Shown piece by piece: positions 7,812 to 16,847 of a stretch of 64,000 nt of DNA. Source of the DNA: JACMNW01 sp031413495 (GTDB taxonomy: Bacteria > Pseudomonadota > Alphaproteobacteria > Rhodobacterales > Rhodobacteraceae). The position numbers and the translations under genes were made by a program. The notes under the pieces were generated by a model that did no database searches, was not told the DNA's origin, and was given only the letters and a program-made list of their open reading frames with translations. Each line of letters begins with the position of its first letter. The stretch's first letter is position 1. The stretch covers positions 1 to 64,000 of the forward strand of contig JANOFE010000034.1 in the NCBI GenBank assembly GCA_031413495.1, in the 5' to 3' direction.

Positions 7812-9980
7812 CTAAAGTTCAGCGTCGTTCAAAAGCCGGGTTGTTGTCATCAGACGTCTGGCCAGAACTATGGCCAGCGTCCGGTGAAAGCGTGCCGCTG
7901 CCGCCGGATCGTCCTGCTCCATCAGGGCCAGGGCTGCGGCATCCATCCGCACCGCTGTGGCCTCGGTTTCGGCGATGATCGTCGCGGTGCGGTTGACGCC
8001 AGCATAATAGGCGATCTCGCCGACAATGGCCCCCGGCAGGAACCGGCTGACAATTCGGTGGGAGGTATTGCGATCAGTCACTGTCGCCCGCAGCCGACCG
8101 CTTAGCAAAAACACCAGATGGTCGGATTGCGCACCTTGGGCCAACAGTTCCTGACCCACCGCGAGTTTCATCCAGTAGCCGTATTTTTGCAGCAGATTTG
8201 TCGTATCGTCTTCCAGACCGAATGCGCCATCGACCACGTCTACGTCGCGCGCCCCTGCAAGCAGGTCTTCTTCGATCTGCAGAAGTACCTCGTCAAGATC
8301 GTCAGCCACGCGGAAATGGCCACGGCTTTCGGCGTTAAGGCGGCTAAAACGCGCGGCCAGCTTTGGCGAAAGGCCGGTCATGATCAATTGGATACCCTGC
8401 TGGCCACAGCTGCGCCCCAGACGTTCAAACGCCGCCCACGCCGACATATCCAGCCCGACAACCTTTTTAAGATCGACAATCGAAAAGCGCGGCTTGGGCG
8501 ACTGCCCAAGTTGCCGTTGGATACGGTCTGCCAGTCTGCTGGCCGATCCGAAGAACAGATAACCTTCCAACCGGTCGATCCGCACGCAAGTGCCAAGGTC
8601 TGCCAGCAGGGCGACATCTTTTGGGGCCCGTTCTACGCGAGCATGAAAATTCGCGGCTGTTGTGCTTAACCGCGTCACATTGACCCCGGAATAGGTGATG
8701 ACGAACAAAAGCACCGCCACTGTGATGCCAAAGCCAACCGCCGCCATAAAGCCGAAGACCAGCGCAATGACCGGCATCACCAGCACAATGGCCAGGTCGA
8801 GGCGCGGCATTGCCATTCCATGGTCACGGATCGCGGTCAGCATCAGGTCAAACCCCAGATACCAGACCACCGCCGCAAACAAACCGATCGGCAGATAGGC
8901 CAGTATCCCCGCCCCAAAGAACAGCGCAAATCCGGTCGCTGCAGCCACACTTAGCCCCGCCGCAGCCCCGACAATGCCAAAACGCCGCGCTAGCAACGTC
9001 TCTGACAGAATATGATAACCCACCGATCCGCCTGCCAACCCCGCCGTGATGTTTGCCAGACCAACGCCCTTCAACTCTCGCTCAAAATCAATCTCACGCT
9101 CGATAGCAAGTTCCAGCCCCGAGGCATTCAAGAGCGTGCCAAGCAGTGCTATGCCGATGATCGTGGCAATCACCGGAAATTGCGAAAGCAGCGCCGACCA
9201 TTGGACATCGGCAACAAGATCAAGACTTAGCCCGCTGGCAAAAGATGCGCCCTGAAACGGGCCCAACAGCAGACCAAGCCCGCGCAGTGCCGCAAAATCA
9301 AGACCCATGATGGCAGTGATGGCGTAAAAGACTGCAAGACTAAGGGCCAGTGAAAGCGGAATTCCGAACCCGCTGGAGGATAGCCGTGACACTGCCACGA
9401 CGGCACCAGCGACAACCAGCCAAGGCAACCACATCGGCCATTGCGCCAGCAGTTCGGTCAACCCAACCCCACCGGGCAGAACCATATCGAAGGCACCCTT
9501 TACCAGCAGCGCGCCCGAAGCCGCCAGAAACCCGCTGACCACCGGGAATGGCACGAACCGTACAAGATAACCCAGCTTTAGCTGGCCCATCGCATAGGCC
9601 GCGACCCCGGTGGCGATAGACGTGACCCCCACCAAAGCAACAACGGTCGAAAATGCGGACCCCGCAGTTAGACCGGGCAGGGCCGCGATGGAGGCCGCGC
9701 AGAGCGACAACAGGATGGTGCTAACATCCTGCGGCTGCACCAGAGTGCCACGGTACGACAGCGTCATTGGCCCGATAAGGGCCATGATCATTGCCCCGAT
9801 CAAGGTAAGTCCGATGCCTTGGCTAAGAAATGGCGCAAGCGGTCCGGTGTAGATGATCGCCGCGAACGACAGGGCAAATGTTACTGCCATTGACCCAACG
9901 ATAGCCGCCGTCGAGAACGCTTTCAACGCACCGTAAAGCAAAGATTTTTCAGCAGCCGGACGAATTTTAGTTGTGTGCAT
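7812..9980 (-). CDS. SulP-family anion transporter with STAS and cyclic nucleotide-binding domains
   Basis: A 722-residue inner-membrane protein. The first ~420 residues are hydrophobic with the SulP pattern (about 10-12 spans). A STAS domain follows (RIDRLEGYLFFGSAS, then SIVDLKKVVGLDMSAW), and the last ~150 residues are a cNMP-binding beta-roll: DHLVFLLSGRLRATV and PGAIVGEIAYYAG, with GE in the phosphate-binding cassette position. SulP proteins carry sulfate, bicarbonate or dicarboxylates; the ion here is unknown. The CNB domain suggests gating or regulation by cAMP/cGMP, possibly from the cyclase encoded face to face. Start: ATG 9980 with GAGGGG upstream; the frame extends to 10148 but the added residues look non-coding. 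Confidence 0.87.
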   Translation of the reverse strand: MHTTKIRPAAEKSLLYGALKAFSTAAIVGSMAVTFALSFAAIIYTGPLAPFLSQGIGLTLIGAMIMALIGPMTLSYRGTLVQPQDVSTILLSLCAASIAALPGLTAGSAFSTVVALVGVTSIATGVAAYAMGQLKLGYLVRFVPFPVVSGFLAASGALLVKGAFDMVLPGGVGLTELLAQWPMWLPWLVVAGAVVAVSRLSSSGFGIPLSLALSLAVFYAITAIMGLDFAALRGLGLLLGPFQGASFASGLSLDLVADVQWSALLSQFPVIATIIGIALLGTLLNASGLELAIEREIDFERELKGVGLANITAGLAGGSVGYHILSETLLARRFGIVGAAAGLSVAAATGFALFFGAGILAYLPIGLFAAVVWYLGFDLMLTAIRDHGMAMPRLDLAIVLVMPVIALVFGFMAAVGFGITVAVLLFVITYSGVNVTRLSTTAANFHARVERAPKDVALLADLGTCVRIDRLEGYLFFGSASRLADRIQRQLGQSPKPRFSIVDLKKVVGLDMSAWAAFERLGRSCGQQGIQLIMTGLSPKLAARFSRLNAESRGHFRVADDLDEVLLQIEEDLLAGARDVDVVDGAFGLEDDTTNLLQKYGYWMKLAVGQELLAQGAQSDHLVFLLSGRLRATVTDRNTSHRIVSRFLPGAIVGEIAYYAGVNRTATIIAETEATAVRMDAAALALMEQDDPAAAARFHRTLAIVLARRLMTTTRLLNDAEL

Positions 9981-10164
9981 GCGTATAAATCCCCTCGGAA
10001 TTAAGAAGGAACGATTTTGGTTCAAACAGCAAGTCTTACAGCGGCTTAGGGTCTTGAAATTCGTCCGGGCAATCTGATTGCATGATCCAACCAAGCGATC
10101 ACCAGCAGTCGAACCCGGTTGAAAATTTTTAAGTCCAACGGACGGCATCAGGGTTTATGCCGCC

Positions 10165-11052
10165 TTAGCCACACTCCTGTTCGATCCAGTTCCATAGGGA
10201 AATGACGGGTGCGCGTGCAAAGTTGCGGGTCCAACACGACATGCAGAAGGGTTCTTTGCGCCCCAGTGGTGCAGTACAAGCTTGCACCAGCGTTCCCTGC
10301 TGCAGGGCCTGATGCGCCAGCCGCTTGGACGCCAAACACACGCCAAGACCAAGAATTGCGGCTTGCAGCATCTGGCCGGTATCGGAAAAGTTGATGCCGC
10401 GGGTAAACTCTGACCGCGCAGAGCCGACCTGTGCGAACCACGTTTGCCAATCGTTCAGCGTCTCGTCGAACAAAAGCGGTGCCAGGTCCAGTCGCTGTGC
10501 GTCGGTAAAATCGGGCAGGCCTGCCGCAAGTTGCGGTGAACAAAGGGGCACAAGCGGGTCTTCTGCCAGCAAGATTGACCGCGCGCCGGGGTCAATCCAG
10601 CGTGTGTTGCCAAGTACAATATCGAACTCGGCTTCCTCGGACACATGGACCTCGTCGCTGGTATGCACCCAAGGGTCCATCCAGGGAAAAGCGTCGCGCA
10701 AGGCAGGAAGGCGCGGGATAAACCAGCCGGTTGCAAGGGCTGACGGCATCATGATGATGACCGAACCCGGCTTGGAATAGGCGTTCAGGCGGCGCACCCC
10801 GTGGCGCAATTCCTCTAGCGCGTTCTGCGCGGTTATCAGAAAATCGTGGCCTGCATCGACCAGCTCGATCCGCCGCCCAATGCGGCGAAACAGTGGCTGG
10901 CCAAGGTGATTTTCCAGCACACGCACCTGGTGGCTGATGGCCGACTGCGTAATGTGCAACTCCTCCGCCGCACGCGAAAAGCTATGCAGTCTGGCTGCGG
11001 CTTCGAAACCGATCAGGGTGGAGAGAGGTGGCAGGCCACGATAGGTATTCAT
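10165..11052 (-). CDS. LysR-family transcriptional regulator (GcvA-like)
   Basis: A 295-residue LysR regulator. The N-terminal winged helix-turn-helix spans about 8-66 (FSRAAEELHITQSAISHQVR, then LFRR), and the rest is the effector-binding domain. The sequence is of the GcvA/AmpR-like branch. It is transcribed away from the agmatine deiminase gene, with 94 bases between starts, the usual layout for a LysR protein controlling its neighbour. Control of agmatine/polyamine genes is inferred from position only. No ribosome site is evident before ATG 11052. Confidence 0.88.
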   Translation of the reverse strand: MNTYRGLPPLSTLIGFEAAARLHSFSRAAEELHITQSAISHQVRVLENHLGQPLFRRIGRRIELVDAGHDFLITAQNALEELRHGVRRLNAYSKPGSVIIMMPSALATGWFIPRLPALRDAFPWMDPWVHTSDEVHVSEEAEFDIVLGNTRWIDPGARSILLAEDPLVPLCSPQLAAGLPDFTDAQRLDLAPLLFDETLNDWQTWFAQVGSARSEFTRGINFSDTGQMLQAAILGLGVCLASKRLAHQALQQGTLVQACTAPLGRKEPFCMSCWTRNFARAPVISLWNWIEQECG

Positions 11053-11146
11053 GAGCTATTTCGATTGAATGGAAAAGAAATCGGCGTTTTGCCAATGGTA
11101 AGGCTCATCCTATCCTGGCGTCCAGCCCAATTTTGCCGAGGATTCG

Positions 11147-12181
11147 ATGACACGCCACACCCCCGCCCGTTTTGCCGCCAGCCCAAAGTCGTTGGGATTT
11201 CATATGCCTGCTGAATATGCGCCGCACAAGCGCAGCTGGATGATGTGGCCAACCCGTACCGAGGTTTGGCCGGACATGGACGCGACCAAGCGCGATTATG
11301 CCAAAGTAGCGCAGGCGATTGCCGAGTTTGAGCCGATGTGCATGGCTGTGCGCCCCGAAGATGCCGCTGAGGCGCGGGCGATTTTGGGCGCCGGGATCGA
11401 GCTGTTTGAGGTGCCGCTGGATGACAGTTGGGCGCGCGATGCCGGCCCGAATTTCGTGGTGGACGGCAAGGGGGGCAAGGCTGCCAGCCTTTTCACCTTC
11501 TCTGCCTGGGGTGGCAAATATGCGCCGTTTGACAAGGACGCGGCCTTTGGCGCGGCAGTGGCGGCGCGCGAAAGGATGGCGGTGTTCAAATCGCCGCTGC
11601 TGGCGGAAGGCGGCGGGGTGACAGTGGACGGCGAAGGCACCATCATCACCACCGACACTTGCTTTTTAAACCCCAACCGCAACCCCAGTTGGACGCGCGA
11701 ACAGGTGACGCAAGAACTGCTGGAAACCCTTGGTGGCGAAAAGGTGATCTGGCTGCCGGGCAATGCCGATGAAACCGAAACCGACGGGCATGTCGATGGT
11801 ATTGCAGTATTTGTGGCACCTGGCGTGGTGCTGATTGAAGGCGCGGATGACCCCACCGACCCATGGCGGCACATCAAGCAGGCCAACATCGACGCGCTGC
11901 GCGGCCAGACCGATGCGCGTGGCCGCGAGATCCGCATGGTCACCATCCCTGAGGCCGAAGAAAGCTGTATCATTGGTGAGAAATTCTGCCGGTCCTACGT
12001 CAACTGCTATTTCGTGAACGGCGGTGTGATTATGCCAGAATATGGCACGCCGAATGATGCGGTCGCGCGCGATATCTTCCAAAGCCTGTTTCCGACCTAC
12101 CGTATCCGCGGGGTCCATATCCCCAACATCTGCCTTGGCGGTGGTGGCATCCATTGCATTACCCAGCAGGAGCCAGCATGA
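11147..12181 (+). CDS. aguA: Agmatine deiminase (cytoplasmic)
   Basis: A 344-residue guanidino-group-modifying enzyme that hydrolyses agmatine to N-carbamoylputrescine and ammonia. The family landmarks are clear: DDSWARDAGPNFVVDGKG, the NPNRNPSW segment, the ETDGHVDG histidine motif and the catalytic cysteine C337 in GGGGIHCITQQEP. No signal peptide. ATG 11147 follows GAGG by five bases. Its stop overlaps the start of the small LuxR-type gene (ATGA), so the two are co-translated. The next enzyme, aguB, is on the opposite strand at 14127-14999. Confidence 0.95.
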   Translation: MTRHTPARFAASPKSLGFHMPAEYAPHKRSWMMWPTRTEVWPDMDATKRDYAKVAQAIAEFEPMCMAVRPEDAAEARAILGAGIELFEVPLDDSWARDAGPNFVVDGKGGKAASLFTFSAWGGKYAPFDKDAAFGAAVAARERMAVFKSPLLAEGGGVTVDGEGTIITTDTCFLNPNRNPSWTREQVTQELLETLGGEKVIWLPGNADETETDGHVDGIAVFVAPGVVLIEGADDPTDPWRHIKQANIDALRGQTDARGREIRMVTIPEAEESCIIGEKFCRSYVNCYFVNGGVIMPEYGTPNDAVARDIFQSLFPTYRIRGVHIPNICLGGGGIHCITQQEPA

Positions 12182-12528
12182 CAGCGCTTCCCCCCGATGC
12201 TTTTGGCTTGCCTCTGCCAGAAGGGGCTATTGGCCTGCATATTGAGGCTGCGTTTCAACACTTTGGGTCGTCCTGTTTGTCGCTGCGTGAGGCAGAGGTG
12301 GTGCGGCTTATTTTGCGCGGACATTCCAGCAAGGTCATCGCGCGGATGCTGGGCAACAGTCCTGAAACTGTGAAAGTCTATCGCAAGCGGATACATACCA
12401 AACTTGCCCTAGGTTCGACCGCCGAGCTATTTTCGTTGTTTATGGCGGCACTTTGCGCCACCCCTCAGGGGGCTGGGGATGACCCGCTTTCTTATCTGAC
12501 CAAAGGCGGAGTTCACGCCTATTCGTGA
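12178..12528 (+). CDS. Small LuxR-type helix-turn-helix protein
   Basis: A 116-residue protein consisting of little more than a GerE/LuxR DNA-binding domain: SLREAEVVRLILRGHSSKVIARMLG, then SPETVKVYRKRIHTKL. There is no receiver or autoinducer domain; about 40 residues precede the HTH. The ATG at 12178 overlaps the aguA stop, so it belongs to the aguA transcript. It sits between two agmatine deiminase genes and is a candidate local regulator; what it senses, if anything, is not visible. Confidence 0.82.
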   Translation: MTALPPDAFGLPLPEGAIGLHIEAAFQHFGSSCLSLREAEVVRLILRGHSSKVIARMLGNSPETVKVYRKRIHTKLALGSTAELFSLFMAALCATPQGAGDDPLSYLTKGGVHAYS

Positions 12529-12549
12529 CGTTGCACAGAGGATTTCCTG

Positions 12550-13650
12550 ATGATGAGCCGCCGTTTCGCAATCCGATCTGCCGCCGCTGTTGGGGCGCTT
12601 TCGGTTCTGCCGCGCCGGGGTGGCGCCAAGACCACTGCCGCCGCGCCAGGCTTTTGGTATCCTGAGGAAAGCGATCCGCACGCGCGCACCTTCATGCAAT
12701 GGCCGGTAAACCGGGTTGTTTATGACGATGGCGATTTTTTGTTCGATCTGCAAACAACCATCGCTGACATCGCCAATACGATTGCTGCATTTGAGCCGGT
12801 GGTGATGCTGGCCGCAGCCGAACACCATAAGGCGATCAAGCGCCGAGTCGCGGGCGCCGTTGAACTGTGGGATATTCCCACCGATGATCTGTGGGCACGC
12901 GATTCCGGGCCGTCATTCGTAGTTGATGGTAAGGGTGGGCTTGCGGTGACACAGTTCAACTTTAACGGTTGGGGGGCCAAACAGGTGCATGGCAATGACG
13001 GCAAGATTGCTGCGGCCGTGGCCGAACGACTTGGCTTGCCCATCTTTGATGCGGGGTTGGTGGGCGAGGCGGGCGGGGTGGAAACCGATGGCCATGGCAC
13101 GCTGATGGCGCATGAAAGTTCATGGGTCAATCCCAACCGCAATGCAGGGTCAAAGGCGCAGATTGAAGCGATGCTATTGCAAACCATGGGCGCGCAAAAG
13201 ATCATCTGGGCACCCGGCATCAAAGGCGCGGACATTACCGATTACCACATCGATGCGCTGGCGCGGTTTGTGGAACCTGGTAAGGTATTGATTCAGATGA
13301 GCGATACTGTGGACCCGGACGATCCGTGGTCGGTGGCAGCCCATCAGACCCACGATGTTCTGGCTGGTGCCACAGATGCGGTGGGGCGCAAGCTGGAACT
13401 GGTGGTGCTGCCCGAAGCTTATGACACAAGGGTGGACAGCCCGGATTTCGTGGCATCTTACGTCAACTATTACGTCTGCAACGGAGCAGTGATTGCGGCC
13501 GAGTTCGGCGACAGCGAGGCCGACGCCGAGGCTGCCGCAACGCTTGCCAATCTTTACCCCGGACGCGAAATCGTCTTGCTTAACGTGGATGCTGTGGGCG
13601 AAGTGGGCGGCGGCATCCATTGTGCCACGCACGAGCAACCGAAAGTGTAG
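12550..13650 (+). CDS. Tat-exported agmatine deiminase homologue
   Basis: A 366-residue agmatine deiminase/peptidylarginine deiminase family protein. The N-terminus MMSRRFAIRSAAAVGALSVL has a twin-arginine SRRFA followed by a hydrophobic run, so export in folded form to the periplasm is expected. The family motifs remain: DDLWARDSGPSFVVDGKG, NPNRNAGS, DYHIDALARF and catalytic C358 in GGGIHCATHEQP. It is clearly a paralogue of the upstream aguA rather than a copy error, since the two sequences have diverged throughout. ATG 12550 follows AGAGG. The substrate may be periplasmic agmatine or another guanidino compound; this is inference. Confidence 0.88.
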   Translation: MMSRRFAIRSAAAVGALSVLPRRGGAKTTAAAPGFWYPEESDPHARTFMQWPVNRVVYDDGDFLFDLQTTIADIANTIAAFEPVVMLAAAEHHKAIKRRVAGAVELWDIPTDDLWARDSGPSFVVDGKGGLAVTQFNFNGWGAKQVHGNDGKIAAAVAERLGLPIFDAGLVGEAGGVETDGHGTLMAHESSWVNPNRNAGSKAQIEAMLLQTMGAQKIIWAPGIKGADITDYHIDALARFVEPGKVLIQMSDTVDPDDPWSVAAHQTHDVLAGATDAVGRKLELVVLPEAYDTRVDSPDFVASYVNYYVCNGAVIAAEFGDSEADAEAAATLANLYPGREIVLLNVDAVGEVGGGIHCATHEQPKV

Positions 13651-13653
13651 GCT

Positions 13654-14100
13654 TTGCCCAATTGGCTGACCCGGAACGCCGCAGCCCTTGAGGCGGTTGG
13701 TGCCATTGTCACCGCCTTTGCCGCTTTGACGGCCTTGGTGGTGATCCCCTATCAGGTGGCGCAGGCTGACCGCATTCAGCGCGACCAGACCGCGCGTGAG
13801 ATTTACCGCGAGTTCCTGAACCTGACGGTGCAAAAGCCCGAACTGGCGCACGCCGACTATTGTGCGCTGCGCGACCCCAACCAGATCACCGCCTATGCGG
13901 CTTATGTTGAATACCTGCTTTATACGTCTGAGCAGATGATCGACACCTCCGCTGATTGGCGCGCCCCGATGGCAAGTTATTTGGGCGATCATCTGCCATA
14001 CCTGTGTTCAGAAGGCATCTGGGACGCGCAGTCAGAGGATATTCAAGATCTGGTGGCCGAGCTGGCGCTGATCTGTACGGCAGAGGTTCAGTGCAAATAG
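13654..14100 (+). CDS. Hypothetical single-span membrane protein
   Basis: A 148-residue protein that I cannot assign to a function. It begins at TTG 13654, three bases after the preceding deiminase gene. Residues about 10-32 (AALEAVGAIVTAFAALTALVVI) form one transmembrane helix; the rest is soluble, with DRIQRDQTAREIYREFLNL predicted helical and four cysteines in the second half. It may be translated from the deiminase message. The start lacks a strong ribosome site. Confidence 0.6.
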   Translation: MPNWLTRNAAALEAVGAIVTAFAALTALVVIPYQVAQADRIQRDQTAREIYREFLNLTVQKPELAHADYCALRDPNQITAYAAYVEYLLYTSEQMIDTSADWRAPMASYLGDHLPYLCSEGIWDAQSEDIQDLVAELALICTAEVQCK

Positions 14101-14118
14101 GGGCGGCGGGACCGCCCC
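14100..14118. terminator. GC-rich hairpin between convergent genes
   Basis: A perfect 7-bp stem, GGGGCGG (14100-14106) and CCGCCCC (14112-14118), with a five-base loop, in the 26-base gap between the convergent ends of the small membrane protein gene and aguB. No T-run follows on either strand, so it would be a weak intrinsic terminator at best. Confidence 0.4.
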
Positions 14119-14126
14119 CGGTGCTG

Positions 14127-14999
14127 TTATGCTGCCCGGCTGTCATGGCGGGTGATTAGACCATAGGTTTCGGGCCGCCGGTCACGCCAGGTGCCCCAGC
14201 CTTGCCGGTATGCGCGGGTGGCATCGAGGTCGATTTTCGCTGTCAGGTAGGTTTCATCAACCCGGTTTGCTTCGGTCAGTTTCAGGCCGGTGTGGTCGGC
14301 AATGAAGGATGATCCATAGAAGGTCATTTCCAGATTTGGCCCGGTTTCGATGCCCACCCGGTTGGACGCAACGACCGGTACCATGTTGGCCGCCGCGTGG
14401 CCCTGCATGGTGCGCTGCCAGTGGCACGCAGAATCGAAATCGGGCTGCCCCGGTTCCGATCCGATGGCGGTGGGGAACAGTAGCACCTCGGCCCCCAGAA
14501 TGGCCAGCGAGCGGGCGGTTTCGGGGAACCACTGGTCCCAGCAAATGCCACAGCCGACCTTTGCAAACCGGGTTTCGAACACCTTGAACCCGGTATCTCC
14601 GGGGGTGAAGTAATACTTCTCCTCATACCCCGTGGCATGCGGGATATGGGTTTTGCGGTAGTTGCCAAGCACCGCACCATCGGCGTCGATCATCGCCAGC
14701 GAGTTGAAGAACGTGTTCCCCGCCGCTTCGTAATAGCTGATGGGCAACACAACGCCCAACCGTTTGGCCAGCACCGCAAAATGCTGCACCGCGCGGTCGG
14801 CCTCCATCGGTTTGGCATAGCGCTGAAAGCCATAGTCTTTCTCGATGCAGAAATACGGCGTCTGGAACAATTCCTGCAGCAGGATGATCTGCGCGCCGTC
14901 TTCGGCCGCGAGCAGAACCTGTTCTTCGGCCTTCTGGATGTTTTCATCCAGATCCCAAGAACAGGCCATCTGCGTGGCGGCCAGTGTCACGATTGCCAT
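14127..14999 (-). CDS. aguB: N-carbamoylputrescine amidase
   Basis: A 290-residue nitrilase-superfamily amidase that hydrolyses N-carbamoylputrescine to putrescine, CO2 and ammonia, the step after agmatine deiminase. The Glu-Lys-Cys triad is E43 (LQELFQTPYF), K116 (YRKTHIP) and C153 (GCGICWDQWFPE), and the HATGYEEKYYFTPGD segment is typical of AguB. It is the last gene of the polyamine importer operon, 11 bases after the binding-protein gene, which links uptake to agmatine breakdown. Confidence 0.95.
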   Translation of the reverse strand: MAIVTLAATQMACSWDLDENIQKAEEQVLLAAEDGAQIILLQELFQTPYFCIEKDYGFQRYAKPMEADRAVQHFAVLAKRLGVVLPISYYEAAGNTFFNSLAMIDADGAVLGNYRKTHIPHATGYEEKYYFTPGDTGFKVFETRFAKVGCGICWDQWFPETARSLAILGAEVLLFPTAIGSEPGQPDFDSACHWQRTMQGHAAANMVPVVASNRVGIETGPNLEMTFYGSSFIADHTGLKLTEANRVDETYLTAKIDLDATRAYRQGWGTWRDRRPETYGLITRHDSRAA

Positions 15000-15010
15000 G
15001 GTTCTTCCTT

Positions 15011-16021
15011 TCAGTTCAACAGTTTGGTCCAGACCTTGTCGATCAACTCAGTGGCGGCTGCCGAGCAGGTCGGGATGAATTCCGGGGCGGGTGCATCTGC
15101 AGGAGGCGTGATTTCAGGCGCGGCTGCAAGGGCAGGTTCAACAAAGGCCTCAGACCCTTTGATGCCGTTGGAATAGCGGGCGTAATTGGTGATCATTGCC
15201 GCATTTTCCGGGGCCATGGCAAAGTTGATAAAGGCTTTGGCGGTTTCAAGATTTGGCGCGCCTTTGGCGACGGCCAGATTGTCCATCCAGCCAGTATAGC
15301 CTTCGTCCGGGTAAACATAGACGATGCTGGCCTTTTCGTCCCGCGCCCGCATCGCATAGCCGTTCCAGCTCATCGACACCACGGCTTCGCCCGAAACCAG
15401 CAGTTCTTTGGTTTCACTGTCATAGGATTTTACCCATTCCTTCTGGGTTTCCAACAGGTCCAGCACCCGTTTCATATCCTCGGGGCTTTCCGAACAGCGT
15501 GGCACGCCCAGATAGCGTTCAGCCATGTTAATAACATCATTCATGTCACGCAGCATATTGATGCGGCCCTTCACGTCCTCTGCCGGATCGAACAGCACAG
15601 CAAGCGACGAAATATCCCCCTTAACCACAGCAGTATCAACCGCAAAGGCCGTTGAGCCCCAAGCCCATGGCGCTGAATATTCGCGCTTGGGGTCCCAATA
15701 GACCTCGCGCCAGCGATCATCGACATGGGCGTAATTCAGCATGGCGAATACGTCGATCTTCTCGACCATGCCTTCGGCGATCAGCACTTGCATGGTGGCA
15801 TCGCCAGGCACGATCAGGTCATAGCCCGCGCCGCCGCTGCGCAGCTTGGCGATCATCGTCTCCATGCTGTCGTAGCTGTCGATATGGACCTTTACCCCGA
15901 ATTCCGTCTCAAATTTGGCGACCAGATCGGGGGGCGTGTATTCGCCCCAAGTGTAGATGAACAGATCCCCTTCGGCAAAGGCGGGAGCGGCGGTCAAGAG
16001 CAGTATGGTGAGGGCACGCAT
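15011..16021 (-). CDS. potD: Polyamine ABC transporter, periplasmic binding protein (PotD/PotF-like)
   Basis: A 336-residue secreted binding protein. A Sec signal (MRALTILLLTAAPAFAEGD, cleavage after AFA) is followed by LFIYTWGEYTPPDLVAKF, the typical opening of PotD/PotF proteins, and later YDLIVPGDATM. It should bind putrescine, spermidine or agmatine in the periplasm and deliver it to the permeases encoded upstream. Whether it is PotD-like (spermidine) or PotF-like (putrescine) is not decided here; neighbouring aguB favours putrescine or agmatine. Confidence 0.92.
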   Translation of the reverse strand: MRALTILLLTAAPAFAEGDLFIYTWGEYTPPDLVAKFETEFGVKVHIDSYDSMETMIAKLRSGGAGYDLIVPGDATMQVLIAEGMVEKIDVFAMLNYAHVDDRWREVYWDPKREYSAPWAWGSTAFAVDTAVVKGDISSLAVLFDPAEDVKGRINMLRDMNDVINMAERYLGVPRCSESPEDMKRVLDLLETQKEWVKSYDSETKELLVSGEAVVSMSWNGYAMRARDEKASIVYVYPDEGYTGWMDNLAVAKGAPNLETAKAFINFAMAPENAAMITNYARYSNGIKGSEAFVEPALAAAPEITPPADAPAPEFIPTCSAAATELIDKVWTKLLN

Positions 16022-16046
16022 GTGACTTCCTTTCAGATTGACGGGT

Positions 16047-16847
16047 TCAGGTTTTTTTGCGGGCGATCAGGCCCGAAACGATGACGACAACGGCAGAGAC
16101 AAGCACCATCAGCGACGACACCGCGTTGACCTCGGGTGTGATGCCAAGGCGCAGCATCGAATAGATGTGAACGGGCAGTGTGGTTGATCCGGGGCCTGAC
16201 AGCATCGACGAGATGATAAAATCATCCAGCGACACGATGAAGGCCAACAGCCAGCCAGACATCAGGCCGGGGGCCAAAAGCGGCAGCGTGATCAGGGTAA
16301 AGCGGCGCAGGGGTGGGGCGTAAAGATCGGCGCCAGCTGCCTCAAGGCTTGGGTCCATCAAGGCCAGTCGGGCTGCAATGGGCAAATAGGCAAACGGGAT
16401 GCAAAATGTGGTATGTGCGATTGCCAATGCAGGAAAACCAAGGCCAAGGCCGATGCTGGAAAAAAAGATCAGCGTGGCAATGGCGGTGACAATCTCTGGC
16501 ACCATCAGCGGAAAGTTCAGGACCGCATATGCCCCAGCCTTGCGGCGCAGTTTCATCCGCACCATCGCCAATGCGGCGGCGACGGCCATGATCGTGGCGA
16601 GGCTTGCGGCAACCACCGCTAAAAGCAGTGAATTCAGCGCCGCATTGCCAATCTCTTCGTTGGCAAAGACGGTATGATACCAGCGCAACGAAATGCCATC
16701 GAGGCGGCTGATCGAACGGCCGTCATTGAAAGAATACAACATCAGAAACAGGATCGGCGCGTAAAGAAACGCGACGGCCAGTGTGGCCGTGACACCAAAA
16801 CCCGGCAGGTTGCGAATGTCTTTTGCGCGCGTGTCGAAGCGGGCCAT
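16047..16847 (-). CDS. potC: Polyamine ABC transporter permease (PotC/PotI-like)
   Basis: A 266-residue inner-membrane permease with about six spans. LEAAGADLYAPPLRRFTLITLPLLAPGLMSG is the EAA loop that contacts the ATPase. The start ATG 16847 overlaps the stop of the preceding permease in a TAATG, showing translational coupling. Together with the upstream permease it should form the translocation channel of the importer. Confidence 0.92.
   Translation of the reverse strand: MARFDTRAKDIRNLPGFGVTATLAVAFLYAPILFLMLYSFNDGRSISRLDGISLRWYHTVFANEEIGNAALNSLLLAVVAASLATIMAVAAALAMVRMKLRRKAGAYAVLNFPLMVPEIVTAIATLIFFSSIGLGLGFPALAIAHTTFCIPFAYLPIAARLALMDPSLEAAGADLYAPPLRRFTLITLPLLAPGLMSGWLLAFIVSLDDFIISSMLSGPGSTTLPVHIYSMLRLGITPEVNAVSSLMVLVSAVVVIVSGLIARKKT

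Noticed and set aside
13174..13992. 272-codon minus-strand frame over the end of the second deiminase
   Set aside because: Covers two plus-strand genes, one with catalytic motifs; no protein likeness.
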